Shown: positions 42,898 through 52,340, numbered from the stretch's first letter. The stretch is DNA of 64,000 nt from Carboxylicivirga linearis (GCF_018271995.1 NZ_JAGUCO010000002.1:248001-312000), one strand, 5' to 3'. Notes: a model not told the origin generated them from the sequence alone. Made by a program: numbers and translations.

Positions 42898-44235
42898 TTA
42901 TCGACGGCGTCCCATTGGCATTTTCCCCATCATCTTACCCATTTTGTTTCCGGTGGTCATCATCTTCATCACCTTTCGGGTATCGTCAAATTGCTTAATT
43001 AATCGGTTTACTTCCTGAATAGAAGTTCCTGATCCGGCAGCAATACGTTTTTTACGGCTTCCGTTTATAACACCCGGTTGTTCTCTTTCCAAAGGAGTCA
43101 TTGAACGGATAATGGCTTCGATACCTTTAAATGCGTCGTCATCGATATCAACATTCTTTAGCATCTTACCCATTCCCGGAATCATACCAGCCAAATCTTT
43201 CAGGTTACCCATTTTTTTGATTTGCTGTATCTGCTTCAAGAAATCGTCGAAGTTAAACTGGTTTTTGGCAATCTTCTTTTGAAGTTTACGGGCTTCTTCT
43301 TCATCAAACTGCTCCTGAGCTTTTTCAACTAAGGAAACAATATCACCCATACCCAAAATACGGTCGGCCATACGACTTGGATGGAAAACATCTAAGGCTT
43401 CCATCTTCTCGCCCATACCAACAAACTTGATTGGCTTGTCAACTACGCTTCGAATAGATAAAGCAGCACCACCACGTGTATCACCATCTAATTTGGTAAG
43501 TACAACACCGTCAAAATCCAATCGATCGTTAAATTCTTTAGCCGTATTAACAGCATCCTGACCAGTCATGGAGTCAACCACGAAAAGAATCTCATCAGGA
43601 CTAGTTGCTTTTTTAACAGCTGATATTTCGTTCATCATCTCCTCGTCAATGGCCAAACGACCTGCCGTATCGATGATTACCACATCATGTGCACCTTTTT
43701 TAGCTTCTTTAATACCATCGGTAGCCAGTTTAACCGGATCTTTACAACCTTCTTCGGTATAAACTTTGGCACCAATCTGCTCGCCTAAAACCTGCAACTG
43801 ATTAATCGCAGCCGGACGATAAACGTCACCTGCAACCAATAAAGGATTTTTTCTCTTTTTAGTTTTAAGCATGTTGGCCAGCTTACCGGTAAAAGTGGTT
43901 TTACCAGAACCTTGCAAACCTGCAATTAAGATGATAGCCGGATTACCATTAAGGTTAATATCAACCTTTTCGCCACCCATTAATACAGCCAGTTCGTCGT
44001 GAACCAACTTTACCATCATTTCACCAGGCTTAACGGCTGAAAGCACGTTTTGGCCCATGGCTTTTTCTTTAACGGTTTCGGTAAACTGTTTGGCTGTTTT
44101 ATAGTTAACATCGGCATCTAAGAGAGCACGACGAATATCTTTTAATGTTTCTGCAATATTCAGCTCGGTGATTTTACTTTCACCTTTCAGTAGTTTAAAC
44201 GACTTTTCAAGCCTTTCGCTAAGATTCTCAAACAT
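42898..44235 (-). CDS. ffh: Signal recognition particle protein Ffh
   Basis: Ffh binds signal sequences and 4.5S RNA and targets ribosomes to the membrane. The 445-residue protein has an N domain (1-85), the G domain with GLQGSGKTT near 107, DVYRPAAINQL, DTAGRLAIDEEM and TKLDGDTRGG, and a methionine-rich M domain (about 320-445: GMIPGMGKML, MTPLEREQPGVINGSRKKRIAAGSG in parts). The last 25 residues are rich in Met, Lys and Gly. Start ATG at 44235. No 4.5S RNA gene is visible nearby. Confidence 0.97.
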   Translation of the reverse strand: MFENLSERLEKSFKLLKGESKITELNIAETLKDIRRALLDADVNYKTAKQFTETVKEKAMGQNVLSAVKPGEMMVKLVHDELAVLMGGEKVDINLNGNPAIILIAGLQGSGKTTFTGKLANMLKTKKRKNPLLVAGDVYRPAAINQLQVLGEQIGAKVYTEEGCKDPVKLATDGIKEAKKGAHDVVIIDTAGRLAIDEEMMNEISAVKKATSPDEILFVVDSMTGQDAVNTAKEFNDRLDFDGVVLTKLDGDTRGGAALSIRSVVDKPIKFVGMGEKMEALDVFHPSRMADRILGMGDIVSLVEKAQEQFDEEEARKLQKKIAKNQFNFDDFLKQIQQIKKMGNLKDLAGMIPGMGKMLKNVDIDDDAFKGIEAIIRSMTPLEREQPGVINGSRKKRIAAGSGTSIQEVNRLIKQFDDTRKVMKMMTTGNKMGKMMGKMPMGRRR

Positions 44236-44293
44236 TCCTGTTAATCATTTAAAATGTGGTGCAAAATTATAAAATAATTGTCTGTCATTAAAA

Positions 44294-44346
44294 CAAAAAA
44301 AGGCCTATGCTTCGAAAAAGATAAATATCTTAAAAGCAAGGCCTTG
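44294..44346 (-). terminator. Probable terminator of the flavodoxin-fold oxidoreductase gene
   Basis: An imperfect stem pairs AAGGCC...TGCTT with AAGCA...GGCCTT around a long loop; on the minus strand a T-run follows. Confidence 0.55.
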
Positions 44347-44393
44347 AAAAATGTACAAACTATCTGAATATAATTATGGTATTTCTTTAATTA

Positions 44394-44990
44394 TTAACTT
44401 GATACGTTTTCGCTTATCGGTTCAAACACAGAAAGAGCCACTTGTAAATGTTTTTCAATTTCTTCTGTTGATGCCGATGGAATTTGAGGAAAAAACTGTT
44501 GATGCTCGACATTCATGCCACAAAATTCAAAAATTTCACCTCCCTGAATCTTTCTGAAAGCTTCTATTAAGCCTTTTTCTTCATATTCTTCAACTTTATT
44601 GCCCATTGAGGTATACAGGTAAACTTTTTTGTTGGTTAATAATCCCTCAATTCCATTCTTACCAGCCTTGTAAGCAAAACCATACGATAATATTTTATCA
44701 ATATATCCTTTTAAAATAGCTGGAAATCCGGCCCACCATAAGGGATAAACAACACTGATGATATCAGCTTCTTTTACCAATTCTTGTTCTTTTAAAATAT
44801 AGTCTTCTGTATTTCCTGTTTTCATCTTTTCTAAATCAGAAGGCCATAGAACGGGATCGAATTTCATTTCGTATAAATCTCTGATGGTGGCACTCCACCC
44901 TCTCCTTTCACTTTCTACTTTCAAAGCATTTTTTAACTGAAAACTAAAGCTTCTCTTAGAAGGATGTGCATATATTATTAAGTGTTTCAT
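44394..44990 (-). CDS. Flavodoxin-fold NAD(P)H oxidoreductase
   Basis: The 198-residue protein belongs to the quinone-reductase-like (NQO/MdaB-type) group: an N-terminal IIYAHPSKRSFSFQLKNAL phosphate loop, DLYEMKFDPVL, and the flavin-stacking segment YPLWWAGFPAILKGYIDKIL with YGFAYK after it. It would use FAD or FMN to reduce quinones, azo compounds or similar by two electrons. It is a single-gene unit. The region from its start at 44990 to 45300 may hold divergent promoters. Confidence 0.87.
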   Translation of the reverse strand: MKHLIIYAHPSKRSFSFQLKNALKVESERRGWSATIRDLYEMKFDPVLWPSDLEKMKTGNTEDYILKEQELVKEADIISVVYPLWWAGFPAILKGYIDKILSYGFAYKAGKNGIEGLLTNKKVYLYTSMGNKVEEYEEKGLIEAFRKIQGGEIFEFCGMNVEHQQFFPQIPSASTEEIEKHLQVALSVFEPISENVSS

Positions 44991-45300
44991 TGTTTATTAG
45001 TTTGTAAGTTGTTTGGCTGTAGACAGAAATTAAATATCAAAAAATCATCTAAAGCCCTTATAAATCGCCAACTTATTTCGTTTATTAAAACTACCAATAA
45101 GTTAGAAAAAAGTTCGATCAAGAGAAGTTAAAAGAGGTATTTATTTGTTGATTCATTACAGTTTAGTTAGTTAAGAAAGGTTTAACACAAAAGGTATCGA
45201 AGATTTTTATGAAAGCCCTGAGCAAAAAGATAAAGCTATTATCTTTGTTGACTTGCTTCTATAGAAGAAGCATCGTAAAATTTAAAAGAGCAAAGTTTTT
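44991..45300. other. Divergent promoter region
   Basis: The 310-bp gap between two divergent genes has no reliable gene. The only clear element is the -7 box TATCTTTG at 45240-45247 facing the helicase. A 37-codon frame at 45209-45322 overlaps that box and is not taken as real. Confidence 0.5.
45240..45247 (+). promoter_or_regulatory. Candidate -7 box for the SNF2 helicase gene
   Basis: TATCTTTG matches TAnnTTTG exactly and lies about 53 bp before the ATG at 45301. Confidence 0.5.
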
Positions 45301-48246
45301 ATGGAGCAGTTGGTTGCTGTAATCACAGAGAAAAGAAATATTGGGTTAACTCTTATTCCCTTCTATGTTGATGTGGAGGATGATAATTATTTAACATTGG
45401 TTGAACAGGCTACCGATGATCACATCGCCAATAAGCGTTATCCTTTTTCTCCTTCTGAAAAAGAAATGGTTAAACTCCTTAATACCATCAATGAACAGAA
45501 TCTTTTTAAGCGTTTTTCGAAACAAAAAAACTTAAAGTTATTTTTTGAGAAATTGGATGAGAAATACGCAGAAGATCATATTCGACCTTATATCGATAAA
45601 AAAATATCAAAAGCTCTTGAGATTATAGCTCTGGATGGTACACCTGTTTATTATAAAAACCCAAAATACAGCCGCCTATACAAGGCTGATAGAATCAAAA
45701 TTAGTCCCTTATATGATGAAACTCTGTTTAGTTTTAACCTGGATCATACCGGATTAAAATATACACTGAAGATAAAAAAAGGTGATACTTATTTTGGTTT
45801 AACCAATAGAGAAATACTTGAAGTCACTTCTGTTCCAGCTACTTTTTTGATCAATAATCAATTATATCGATTTGAGAATATTGATAGTAAAAAGTTCAAA
45901 CCTTTTACGCGAGTTAACCATGTATTAGTTCGTCCACAAAGTGTTGAAACATATATGAACACGTTTGTTCAAACTACTATTCGTAATCACGAAGTTGAAG
46001 CCATTGGCTTTGATATTATGGAAAAAAAGGTTGCAATGCGTCCAATTCTAGTGCTGGAAAAAGATTTGTCGCATAATCCTATTTTTACCTTAAAGTTTAA
46101 ATACGATCAAAAAGAGTATTTAGCGGGCACTAAGTCTGAGGTGTTTGTTGATTTGCATAAAAACAAAAGAAGGTATCAGTTTTTGCGCTTCAAACGAAAT
46201 AAGAAAAAAGAATCAGAAATAATTGAGGCGCTAAAAAACATGGGGCTGCGAAATATAAGTGAATCGCAATACCTTCCAATAGATATATCTCCAGAGCCGG
46301 AAGCCATGTTAAATCGTTTAATTGAATGGATAAATCATCATTTTAGCGAGTTAACTTATAATGATATTATTCTTCATCAGAATGGCTTTGAAGAGAGTTA
46401 TTACACCGGAAAGGTTAAACTAGAAGTTGGTTATAGCGATGATAATGATTGGTTCGACATCAATGCAATTATTACTGCAGGTGAATTTAAAATACCATTT
46501 CATAAAATCCGCCAACATATTTTAAAGGGGAAACGCGAGTATATTTTACCTAACAAAGAGATTTTTGTTATTCCAGAAGAGTGGTTTGCCCGTTTTTCGG
46601 ATCTGATGCATTTTGTTGAAGTAAAAGGTGATAAAATGCTACTGGGTAAAATGCATTTTAATCTTTTAGATAAAGATAAACTGAACGAGGTATCGCCCGA
46701 CTGGCAAAATAAAATAGGTCAGTTAATTAATGAGGGTAACGGCCGTATGCTGGATACCCCTGAAGGTTTAAATGCGCAATTGCGACACTATCAGCAGGAA
46801 GGTTACACTTGGATGCAATTGCTAAATAAAAACCGTTTTGGAGGTATTCTGGCCGATGATATGGGTTTGGGTAAAACTATACAGACTATTTCATTGCTAC
46901 TTCAGCAATACAGCAACTCTGAAGAAAAAGAAGAAAATACCGAAAAACCAGAAGAACAGCTCAATTTGTTTGATAGTAACATTGTAGGCTTTAATCAGAG
47001 TAAATTGCCTGCTACCTTAATTGTAATGCCCACTTCGTTGGTGCACAATTGGGCGAATGAAATAAAAAAGTTTGCGCCACAGCTGAAAGTGTATTTATAC
47101 ACAGGAACCAACCGGGTAAAAACTAAAGAAATTGGCAAAATACTAAGGCACTATCATGTTGTTTTAAGCAGTTATGGCGTGGTGCGTAACGATATAGAAT
47201 TCTTGAGTAATTACAAGTTCCACTATATCATTCTCGATGAAAGTCAGAATATTAAAAACCCTGGATCAAAGATTTATCAGGCTGTTTCATCTTTACAATC
47301 TGATTATCGATTAGTATTAACAGGTACTCCCATTGAAAATGCGTTAGTTGATTTGTGGGCTCAGATGAACTTTGTGAATAAAGGATTATTAGGTAGTCTT
47401 AACTTTTTTAAGAACAATTTTGCCGGTCCTATAGAAAAAAAGCAAAACGAAGAAAAAGAGAAGAAGCTCCAACAACTCATTACCCCATTTATATTACGTC
47501 GGACCAAGGAAATGGTGGCAACAGAGCTTCCTCCGGTAACAGAGCAGGTTTTGCTTTGCGACATGACTGAGGATCAACAGAAATTTTATGACCGTGAAAA
47601 ATCGGGAATTAGAAACGAATTATTAAAAGCAGTTGAGCAAACAGGCATCAATAAAAATGCTATTCTTGCATTAAAAGCACTTACCAAGCTAAGACAAGTG
47701 GCCAATCATCCGGTTTTAGTTGATGATACATATAAAGGTAATTCAGGTAAATATCAGCAAATATTTGAAAAGCTTGATAGCATCATTACCGAGAAACACA
47801 AAGTGCTCATCTTTTCATCTTTTGTAAAAGATCTGGAGTTAATTGAGAAAGATTTACAAGCCAAAAAACTAAAATATTCTAAACTGATTGGTTCAACACT
47901 TGATAGAAGTAAAGCGGTGGATGAGTTTACTAAGAATGAAGATTGTCGCATCTTTTTGATATCCTTAAAAGCGGGTGGTGTTGGATTAAATCTGGTAGAA
48001 GCCGATTATGTTTTTGTATTAAATCCATGGTGGAATCCGGCTGCTGAGGCTCAGGCTATCAATCGCGCCCATCGTATTGGTCAGACTAAAAATGTATTCG
48101 TATATAAATTTATTTCAGCTGATAGTATTGAAGAGAAAATTATGCGACTGCAAGAGAAGAAGATGGAGCTGGCCGATACTTTTATTACTACTAATAATCC
48201 ATTAAAAGATATCAGTGATTCTGAGCTAAAAGAATTATTTGCATAG
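45301..48246 (+). CDS. SNF2-family DEAD/DEAH-box helicase
   Basis: The 981-residue protein is an SF2 translocase of the SNF2/HepA type. The last ~480 residues contain all motifs: LADDMGLGKTIQ (I, about 517-528), MPTSLVHNW (Ia), LDESQNIKN (II, about 643), LTGTPIEN (III), and in the second lobe SLKAGGVGLNL (V) and NRAHRIGQ (VI). Motif II is DESQ instead of DEAH, as in other bacterial SNF2 proteins. The N-terminal ~480 residues lack a recognised SWIM zinc finger and look like beta-rich, unassigned domains. The role may be chromatin-like remodelling of protein-DNA complexes or RNA polymerase recycling. Confidence 0.9.
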   Translation: MEQLVAVITEKRNIGLTLIPFYVDVEDDNYLTLVEQATDDHIANKRYPFSPSEKEMVKLLNTINEQNLFKRFSKQKNLKLFFEKLDEKYAEDHIRPYIDKKISKALEIIALDGTPVYYKNPKYSRLYKADRIKISPLYDETLFSFNLDHTGLKYTLKIKKGDTYFGLTNREILEVTSVPATFLINNQLYRFENIDSKKFKPFTRVNHVLVRPQSVETYMNTFVQTTIRNHEVEAIGFDIMEKKVAMRPILVLEKDLSHNPIFTLKFKYDQKEYLAGTKSEVFVDLHKNKRRYQFLRFKRNKKKESEIIEALKNMGLRNISESQYLPIDISPEPEAMLNRLIEWINHHFSELTYNDIILHQNGFEESYYTGKVKLEVGYSDDNDWFDINAIITAGEFKIPFHKIRQHILKGKREYILPNKEIFVIPEEWFARFSDLMHFVEVKGDKMLLGKMHFNLLDKDKLNEVSPDWQNKIGQLINEGNGRMLDTPEGLNAQLRHYQQEGYTWMQLLNKNRFGGILADDMGLGKTIQTISLLLQQYSNSEEKEENTEKPEEQLNLFDSNIVGFNQSKLPATLIVMPTSLVHNWANEIKKFAPQLKVYLYTGTNRVKTKEIGKILRHYHVVLSSYGVVRNDIEFLSNYKFHYIILDESQNIKNPGSKIYQAVSSLQSDYRLVLTGTPIENALVDLWAQMNFVNKGLLGSLNFFKNNFAGPIEKKQNEEKEKKLQQLITPFILRRTKEMVATELPPVTEQVLLCDMTEDQQKFYDREKSGIRNELLKAVEQTGINKNAILALKALTKLRQVANHPVLVDDTYKGNSGKYQQIFEKLDSIITEKHKVLIFSSFVKDLELIEKDLQAKKLKYSKLIGSTLDRSKAVDEFTKNEDCRIFLISLKAGGVGLNLVEADYVFVLNPWWNPAAEAQAINRAHRIGQTKNVFVYKFISADSIEEKIMRLQEKKMELADTFITTNNPLKDISDSELKELFA

Positions 48247-48328
48247 TTTTTGTAGTTTAGTGCCCTGAATAAAGAACACAGAACAATTAAAAATTGGTTG
48301 TTCTATTAAATCTGAAAAACTTAATTAT

Positions 48329-49015
48329 ATGAAAATAATAAGCACGTTAATTTTATCATTCGTCTTGGTTTTTGGACTGCAAGCACAGGAGGACAATAGC
48401 AATATTCAGAAGCAAGTGCGTAAAATGGGTTCATTCGATCGTGTTAAAGCTAGTAAAGGAGTAAATGTAACTCTTATTGAAGGTGAAAAAGAATCGGTTG
48501 AAGTACATATTAAAAATGGAGACTTAAGTGATGTTATCACTGAATTAAAGAGCCGTCAGTTAGTGGTTAAGATGAAGACCAAAATATACAAGGATATGGC
48601 GGTTCAGGTGTATGTTACCTATAAAACTATACGCGAGATTGAAACTGGTTCAGGCGGTAGTATTGATGCCGATAACACCATATATGCCGATAAATTAAAG
48701 ATACGCGCAGGCACCGACTCTAGCATTGAGTTAGATATTGATGTAAATGCTGTTGAAGCATCGGGTAATGCAGCCAGAATTGAGCTTTCAGGTGTTTGTA
48801 AAGTACAGGAAGTAAATATGGGTACCGGAGGAAAATACCTTAGTTATCCATTAGAAAGTAATGAAGCAGTTGTAAAATCAACTTTGGGAAGTAATATTGA
48901 AATAACAGTAAAGGAAAAATTGAAGGCTACAGGTAGTACTGGTGGTACTATTAATTATAAAGGAGAGCCTGATAAAATTGAAATGAAAGGAAAAGTGATT
49001 GATGCTAACGAATAA
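48329..49015 (+). CDS. Exported head-GIN (DUF2807) beta-helix protein
   Basis: The protein has 228 residues with a signal peptide (cut near LQAQE, about 21). The body is a short right-handed beta-helix of the putative auto-transporter adhesin, head-GIN group: FDRVKASKGVNVTLIEGEKES, VQVYVTYKTIREIETGSGGSIDADN, KLKIRAGTDSSIELDIDV, and VVKSTLGSNIEITVKEKLKATGST (all in parts). Such proteins are common in Bacteroidota, with unknown function at the cell surface or in the periplasm. It lies 82 bp after the helicase. Confidence 0.85.
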   Translation: MKIISTLILSFVLVFGLQAQEDNSNIQKQVRKMGSFDRVKASKGVNVTLIEGEKESVEVHIKNGDLSDVITELKSRQLVVKMKTKIYKDMAVQVYVTYKTIREIETGSGGSIDADNTIYADKLKIRAGTDSSIELDIDVNAVEASGNAARIELSGVCKVQEVNMGTGGKYLSYPLESNEAVVKSTLGSNIEITVKEKLKATGSTGGTINYKGEPDKIEMKGKVIDANE

Positions 49016-49146
49016 ATTAGCTTCATTACAAATGAATTAGCAAAAAGGTGCGTAGAAAGTGGACTTTAAGACTTGTTTAATACAATCAAATTACCTTTCT
49101 TTGCACCGCATTTGAGCCAAAGGGCTACAAAAAATGCTAATAAAAT

Positions 49147-49220
49147 GGTTTCGTAGCTTAATTGGATAGAGCACCTGGTTACGGCCCAGGAGGTTGCAGG
49201 TTCGAGTCCTGCCGAGATCA
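49147..49220 (+). tRNA. tRNA-Arg (anticodon ACG)
   Basis: The acceptor arms GGTTTCG (49147-49153) and CGAGATC (49213-49219) pair with two G-T wobbles. The anticodon arm is CCTGG-TTACGGC-CCAGG with ACG at 34-36, and the T-arm is GCAGG-TTCGAGT-CCTGC. The discriminator is A; CCA is not encoded. Confidence 0.96.
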
Positions 49221-49221
49221 C

Positions 49222-49254
49222 AAAAGGTTGCCAATTCTGGCAACCTTTTTTTTG
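49222..49254 (+). terminator. Intrinsic terminator of tRNA-Arg
   Basis: AAAAGGTTGCCA (49222-49233) and TGGCAACCTTTT (49238-49249) form a perfect 12-bp stem ending in a T-run. Confidence 0.88.
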
Positions 49255-49458
49255 TGCAATACTATCTGTGTAAGTTAATTCATATCTCAAATAAATCCCA
49301 AACTCTCCTCCTCTCTCTTTCACTACCCATTTGGGTAGAATCCTTATCTCTTTTAACTTTTATCAACTAATAAAGAAAAGGTAGAATTGTTAAATATTTA
49401 AATTAATTTAGAGCCCATTGCAACTCTAACCTATAGTATAACCTATAAAAAGAAAGTA

Positions 49459-49914
49459 TTGAAAAGGAATTCAAATCTGGATCTAACAGGAAATTATTAT
49501 ATTATGTATCCTGAGCATAGCTTTGCAATAGTTCGTCTTCAAACTCCTAAATTGCATTATAATGATCTTGAGCAGCTTAATTACAATTACAAAAACCACC
49601 CATTTTACCCCAATATTAAGTCGTTATTAATTGACATTGATAAGAGATGTAGAGTTCCTTTTAGTATTAAAGATTTAAACCGCTTAGCTAACCTATACAA
49701 TATTGAACCACAAGAAAACAATCACAATATAATTGTTTGGCGTGTTTCAAAACCAATCATTACAGCCTTAACTCATTTGTTTATTGGACAAACAATGGAT
49801 AATAGCAAATATTGTTCAACTATTCAAAAGGCTTATAATCTGTTAAATTTAGATATGGATTTTGAATTATTTAATTCACTTTGCCATTATCAATTATCCA
49901 CTGTTAACGGGTAA
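49459..49914 (+). CDS. Protein of unknown function, 151 residues (alternative start 49504)
   Basis: No family recognised with confidence. The frame starts at a TTG (49459); the first ATG is at 49504 and gives 136 residues. Segments such as YYIMYPEHSFAIVRLQTPKLHYNDL followed by SLLIDIDKRC (in parts) recall the alternating strands and helices of STAS- or SpoIIAA-like domains of about 130 residues found in Bacteroidota. No signal peptide or membrane helix. It stands upstream of the radical SAM gene in the same direction, 116 bp away, with a 7-bp inverted repeat (49950-49970) in the gap, so they may or may not be linked. Confidence 0.62.
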   Translation: MKRNSNLDLTGNYYIMYPEHSFAIVRLQTPKLHYNDLEQLNYNYKNHPFYPNIKSLLIDIDKRCRVPFSIKDLNRLANLYNIEPQENNHNIIVWRVSKPIITALTHLFIGQTMDNSKYCSTIQKAYNLLNLDMDFELFNSLCHYQLSTVNG

Positions 49915-49949
49915 TATTATAAACCTCTTAACATAGCTAAGTTTAATAA

Positions 49950-49970
49950 ATCAACTATTTTTAAGTTGAT
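49950..49970. promoter_or_regulatory. Inverted repeat before the radical SAM gene
   Basis: ATCAACT and AGTTGAT are perfect 7-bp arms around a 7-nt AT loop. It ends 10 bases before the -7 box of the radical SAM gene, so it may be an operator; a weak terminator of the preceding gene is the alternative. Confidence 0.4.
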
Positions 49971-49980
49971 GCTGAAAAGC

Positions 49981-49988
49981 TACCTTTG
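49981..49988 (+). promoter_or_regulatory. Candidate -7 box for the radical SAM gene
   Basis: TACCTTTG, followed by CAACG, matches TAnnTTTG exactly; the leader would be about 40 nt. Confidence 0.5.
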
Positions 49989-50030
49989 CAACGATAGCAA
50001 TTCAGTAAACAACTAACATTTATCAGCTTA

Positions 50031-51863
50031 ATGTCAATACTTTTAAACTGCTTACCGCCAACTGATATTTACAGCCCATCAATATCCCTTTCCATTCTGA
50101 AATCATTTATGGAAAATAATGGTGTGTCAACACAGATAAAGTATTGGAATTTTAGTTTATCTGTGATGTCGGAGTACACCGATAGTGAAGATACTGAAAT
50201 ACGTCTTCTTCCCTTCTTAAGTATATTAAATGATCGTGAGTATAATAATAAAGGAAATAAACGAATAATATCCTTATTGCAGAAATTAGATCCGGATCAT
50301 AAAAGTGTTAATCCTTATTATTACCCAGAATTTTTGGATGAAGCCAAAGAAAGGATTTATAATACTATTACAGAAGAGCTTCAAGACATCGATTTTAGTG
50401 AGATTAAATTATTTGGTATAACAGCCAAATACAACCAATGGATTCCGGGTATGTTACTGGCTGAAGAAGTTAAAAAGATAGCTCCTCACGTAAAAGTTAT
50501 TATTGGCGGATTTGGAAGTGATAATGCCGCTCGCGAAGTAATGAAGATTTGTGATGCTTTTGATTTTTCCACCTGGGGTGAGGGCGAATATCCATTACTG
50601 AGTTTAAGTGAGCAAATCAAAAGTGAGAGTAATGATTATTCACTTGTCCCGCGTTTGATTTACCGACAGGATAATGAATTAAAGCAATCTGGCACAAATC
50701 AAAGTAAATACCTGGATTTTGAGAATTATATCTATCCAAACTACGATGATTATTTTTCTTCTTTTCCCGAAGATGAAGACAGGGATGAAATAAGTCTTCC
50801 AATAAACTCCATTCGATCGTGCCACTGGCATCGCTGTAACTTCTGCGATTTTAATCAAGGATATAAACTCAGAGCCAGAAGTCCTGAATGTGTGGTTAAA
50901 GAAATTGAACATCTAAACTTACATTACGGCATAAGCATTTTTACTTTCGTTGATAGCGATACCTTTGGAAGTCTTCATCATTTTGAACGTTTGCTTGATT
51001 TGCTAATTGATTTGCGATACAGAACCGAGGAGGATTACTCTTTATGGGCTGAACTGATTCCCAATGGTAATTATGATGCCAAATTAATGGAAAAAATGAC
51101 CATTGCCGGCTTTAAAAACCTGTTTATTGGTTACGACGGTTTATCGGATAAACTGCTTGCCAGCATGAATAAAAGCAACACCTTTTCCGACAACTTGTTT
51201 TTTATTAAATATGCGATAAAAAATGGGATTAATCCCGTAGTTAATGTCATCAAACACATACCAGGAGAAAAAGAAGAAGATGTGCAGGAATGTATTGATA
51301 ATCTGCATTTCTTACGCTTTTATTATGGCGATAGCGTTATTTCTTTTGCTCATGAATATGTAGAGCTGGTGCTTTCATCCATGTCGAAGTATTACAAGCT
51401 AATACCTGATAAAGAATTGGATCATTACAATACCGATAATTTGTCATATTTACTGCCCGACTCTTATTCCAATCATGCCAATCGTTTTCATTTATTCAGA
51501 TTTAAGCATGATATCCCATCTAATTCTCGCGAGTGGGAGAAACTGATTGACATTGAAAATTACTATAAAACAAACCGGTTTAGCTATAAAATTCAGGAAA
51601 ATAACGGGGTATATTATTATACTGAATATTGTAATGACGAAGAAATAGAAAACATTGTTTTTGGTCAACCAGAATATGGATTCGTTCTTCAGGCTGCAGA
51701 GAAACAGGTATGTAAGTTTTATTCGTTATTTAAAAATGCTCAAGAGAGGTTTAAAGGAATTACAGAAGAACAGTTGAAGGAGATATTAAATAATTTAAGG
51801 CAGAACTATCTGATCTATTTTAATGCAGATTATTCTCAAATAATATCTGTGATTGAATTATAA
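50031..51863 (+). CDS. B12-domain-like radical SAM protein with CX4CX2C cluster motif
   Basis: The 610-residue protein has an N-terminal B12-binding-like Rossmann domain (about 1-190; FGITAKYNQWIPGMLLAEEV and VKVIIGGFGSDNA, with GGxxS/A turn) but without the DxHxxG cobalt-ligand motif. A radical SAM barrel follows at about 255-470. The cluster cysteines are Cys264, Cys269 and Cys272 (RSCHWHRCNFCDF), a CX4CX2C spacing, not the common CX3CX2C. The layout recalls radical SAM proteins of RiPP maturation (whose cluster spacing is also altered), but no precursor peptide is visible. The C-terminal ~130 residues are an unassigned domain. A target or product cannot be named. Confidence 0.83.
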   Translation: MSILLNCLPPTDIYSPSISLSILKSFMENNGVSTQIKYWNFSLSVMSEYTDSEDTEIRLLPFLSILNDREYNNKGNKRIISLLQKLDPDHKSVNPYYYPEFLDEAKERIYNTITEELQDIDFSEIKLFGITAKYNQWIPGMLLAEEVKKIAPHVKVIIGGFGSDNAAREVMKICDAFDFSTWGEGEYPLLSLSEQIKSESNDYSLVPRLIYRQDNELKQSGTNQSKYLDFENYIYPNYDDYFSSFPEDEDRDEISLPINSIRSCHWHRCNFCDFNQGYKLRARSPECVVKEIEHLNLHYGISIFTFVDSDTFGSLHHFERLLDLLIDLRYRTEEDYSLWAELIPNGNYDAKLMEKMTIAGFKNLFIGYDGLSDKLLASMNKSNTFSDNLFFIKYAIKNGINPVVNVIKHIPGEKEEDVQECIDNLHFLRFYYGDSVISFAHEYVELVLSSMSKYYKLIPDKELDHYNTDNLSYLLPDSYSNHANRFHLFRFKHDIPSNSREWEKLIDIENYYKTNRFSYKIQENNGVYYYTEYCNDEEIENIVFGQPEYGFVLQAAEKQVCKFYSLFKNAQERFKGITEEQLKEILNNLRQNYLIYFNADYSQIISVIEL

Positions 51864-51870
51864 ATATCAA

Positions 51871-51920
51871 AAAAGGTAAGAATGAGGAATGAATTCATTC
51901 CTATTCTCACCTTTCTTTTA
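51871..51920. terminator. Bidirectional terminator between the radical SAM gene and doxX
   Basis: AAAGGT...AGGAATG pairs with CATTCCT...ACCTTT (51874-51916) with two mismatches, flanked by A- and T-runs. Confidence 0.72.
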
Positions 51921-51938
51921 GCCTGCTATACTAAATAA

Positions 51939-52340
51939 TTAGTCCCAGTTATTTTGGTTTGAAACTGCATATTTTCCAGCTCCTGTAAAGAAGATGGCAA
52001 CAGCACCAAATAAGTACAATCCTAACAATTCAATAGCCCATCCTCCATGATCGCTTAACGAAAATATATCACCTGAATGCGCCATTGCAATAGCCACAAT
52101 ACAATTGACAGCATAAATGGCTGCTGCAATACGAGTTCTAAATCCTGCAATCAACGCAATAGGTGCAAGCACCTCTCCCACTAAAACTCCGTATGCAAAA
52201 AATGAAGGAAGTCCCATACCTGATAACATTCCTTTAATAAAGTCCAATCCATGAACCAATTTGGCAATTCCATGAAGTAACATTAGTAATCCTAATGAAA
52301 CACGTAATACTAATAATCCTAAATCATTATTCTTATTCAT
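51939..52340 (-). CDS. DoxX-family membrane protein
   Basis: The DoxX fold has four membrane helices. From the ATG at 52340 the protein has 133 residues: MNKNNDLGLLVLRVSLGLLMLLHGIAKL (in parts), an FFAYGVLVGEVLAPIALIAGFRTRIAA segment and a GGWAIELLGLYLFGAVAIFFTG end. Members take part in quinone or thiol redox chemistry at the membrane, often without a known substrate. I do not use the longer frame from 52430, whose first 30 residues are hydrophilic and not family-like. Single-gene unit. Confidence 0.88.
   Translation of the reverse strand: MNKNNDLGLLVLRVSLGLLMLLHGIAKLVHGLDFIKGMLSGMGLPSFFAYGVLVGEVLAPIALIAGFRTRIAAAIYAVNCIVAIAMAHSGDIFSLSDHGGWAIELLGLYLFGAVAIFFTGAGKYAVSNQNNWD

Noticed and set aside
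45209-45322. 37-codon frame overlapping the start of the SNF2 helicase
   Set aside because: The exact -7 box TATCTTTG of the helicase lies inside it, its composition is not coding-like and it has no recognisable signal.
49066-49323. 85-residue minus-strand frame with text like SAGLEPATSWAVTRCSIQLSYE
   Set aside because: It reads the tRNA-Arg gene and its terminator backwards; this is the well-known false protein over tRNA genes.
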